Shown: piece by piece, positions 23,256-23,744 of the stretch
How positions within the stretch are numbered: the first letter of the stretch is position 1
How the letters are laid out: each line of letters opens with the position of its first letter
Source: CALKKN01 sp050118555
Lineage (GTDB): Bacteria > Pseudomonadota > Gammaproteobacteria > Xanthomonadales > SZUA-36
Direction: 5' to 3'
NCBI GenBank assembly: GCA_050118555.1
Contig: JASFKQ010000030.1
Span: 1-23,744 of the forward strand
Length of the DNA: 23,744 nt
Program-made: the position numbers and the translations under genes
Notes under the pieces: generated by a model
Told to the model about the DNA's origin: nothing
The model's database searches: none
Seen by the model: the letters and a program-made list of their open reading frames with translations, nothing else

Positions 23256-23744
23256 TCAGCAATACACCGGGTTGATTTTCCCAGGATCCACATTGAGCCT
23301 GGACCGGGCCGAAAGAAGTTCGCTCATGTCGATGGCCTCCTGTCGGTAAAGGGCGTAGAGCGCGGCATAGGCGATGTTGTAACGGTCCACTTCGAAGAAA
23401 TGCCGCAGCTTTTCGCGCGTGTCTGATCGCCCGAAACCGTCGGTACCGAGTACGATGTAATCCTGCTGGGGCAGGAATCCGCGAATCTGGTCGGCAAAGG
23501 CCCTCACGTAGTCGGACGCGGCGATGACCGGACCCGGCCGATCGCGCAGGCAGGCAGTTACCCACGGAATCCGCGGCTCTTTCTCGGGATTCAACCGGCT
23601 CCAGCGCGCACAATCGACGCCATCCCGCCGCAGCTCGGTGAAGCTGGTGGCGCTCCAGACATCGGCGGACACGCCGAAGTCCTGCTCCAGGATATTCGCC
23701 GCAGCGATCGCCTCGCGGAGGATCGCGCCGGAGCCCAGCAGCTG
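23256..23744 (-). CDS. aceE: Pyruvate dehydrogenase E1 component, C-terminal part (runs off the window end)
   Basis: The last 162 residues of a homodimeric E1 are present. The fragment starts inside the conserved QLLGSGAILRE segment and continues with DFGVSADVWSATSFTEL, CARWSRLNP and VLGTDGFGRSDTREKLRHFFEVD, all typical of AceE-type E1 rather than the alpha/beta type. The C-terminus ends in KINPVYC. The gene decarboxylates pyruvate on thiamine diphosphate and passes the acetyl group to E2, encoded 29 nt downstream. The N-terminal part and promoter lie outside the window. Confidence 0.96.
   Translation of the reverse strand, partial: QLLGSGAILREAIAAANILEQDFGVSADVWSATSFTELRRDGVDCARWSRLNPEKEPRIPWVTACLRDRPGPVIAASDYVRAFADQIRGFLPQQDYIVLGTDGFGRSDTREKLRHFFEVDRYNIAYAALYALYRQEAIDMSELLSARSRLNVDPGKINPVYC

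Overview
This window looks like chromosomal DNA from a GC-rich gammaproteobacterium. The evidence is a partial 16S rRNA gene, a xanthomonad-type arginine operon (N-acetylornithine carbamoyltransferase plus a fused N-acetylglutamate kinase/synthase), an E. coli-type aceE-aceF-lpdA cluster, and a DUF1302-DUF1329-YCF48-RND envelope cluster. I read it as Xanthomonadales or a related marine lineage. That placement is inference; only 469 nt of the 16S gene are present.

Layout, left to right. (1) 1-469, minus: the 5' end of a 16S rRNA gene, preceded (470-887) by a classical rrn leader with boxA and two tandem near-consensus sigma70 promoters. (2) 918-7853, minus: a tightly coupled arginine operon transcribed in the order argF'(AOTCase)-argG-argE-argBA-argC-argH. 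It converts glutamate toward arginine through N-acetylcitrulline and runs directly toward the rrn promoters. (3) 7871-8039, minus: the arg leader. It holds a promoter, a 26-codon ORF with the run FRHLRRPR, a hairpin, a competing 9-bp antiterminator and an intrinsic terminator 17 nt before the argF' start codon. This has every part of a ribosome-mediated attenuator, and I consider it the most interesting element of the window. (4) 8080-17153, minus: a five-gene envelope operon encoding a secreted lipase-like esterase, a DUF1302 outer-membrane protein, a DUF1329 periplasmic protein, a secreted YCF48-type beta-propeller and an MMPL/RND exporter. (5) 17390-19627, plus: a divergent DASS/SLC13 anion permease and a SAM methyltransferase with an N-terminal hydrophobic segment. 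(6) 19651-19750: a large imperfect inverted repeat between convergent genes. (7) 19809-23744, minus: the pyruvate dehydrogenase cluster (aceE 3' end, aceF, lpdA), with a membrane-anchored retropepsin-like aspartic protease gene translationally coupled between aceF and lpdA.

The arg genes supply arginine, apparently under both feedback control (kinase domain) and leader-based attenuation. The pdh genes make acetyl-CoA, which the arg pathway also uses. The envelope operon probably moves or processes a hydrophobic or lipid-like substrate across the cell envelope; that substrate cannot be read from sequence. No mobile elements, CRISPR arrays or tRNA genes were recognised.
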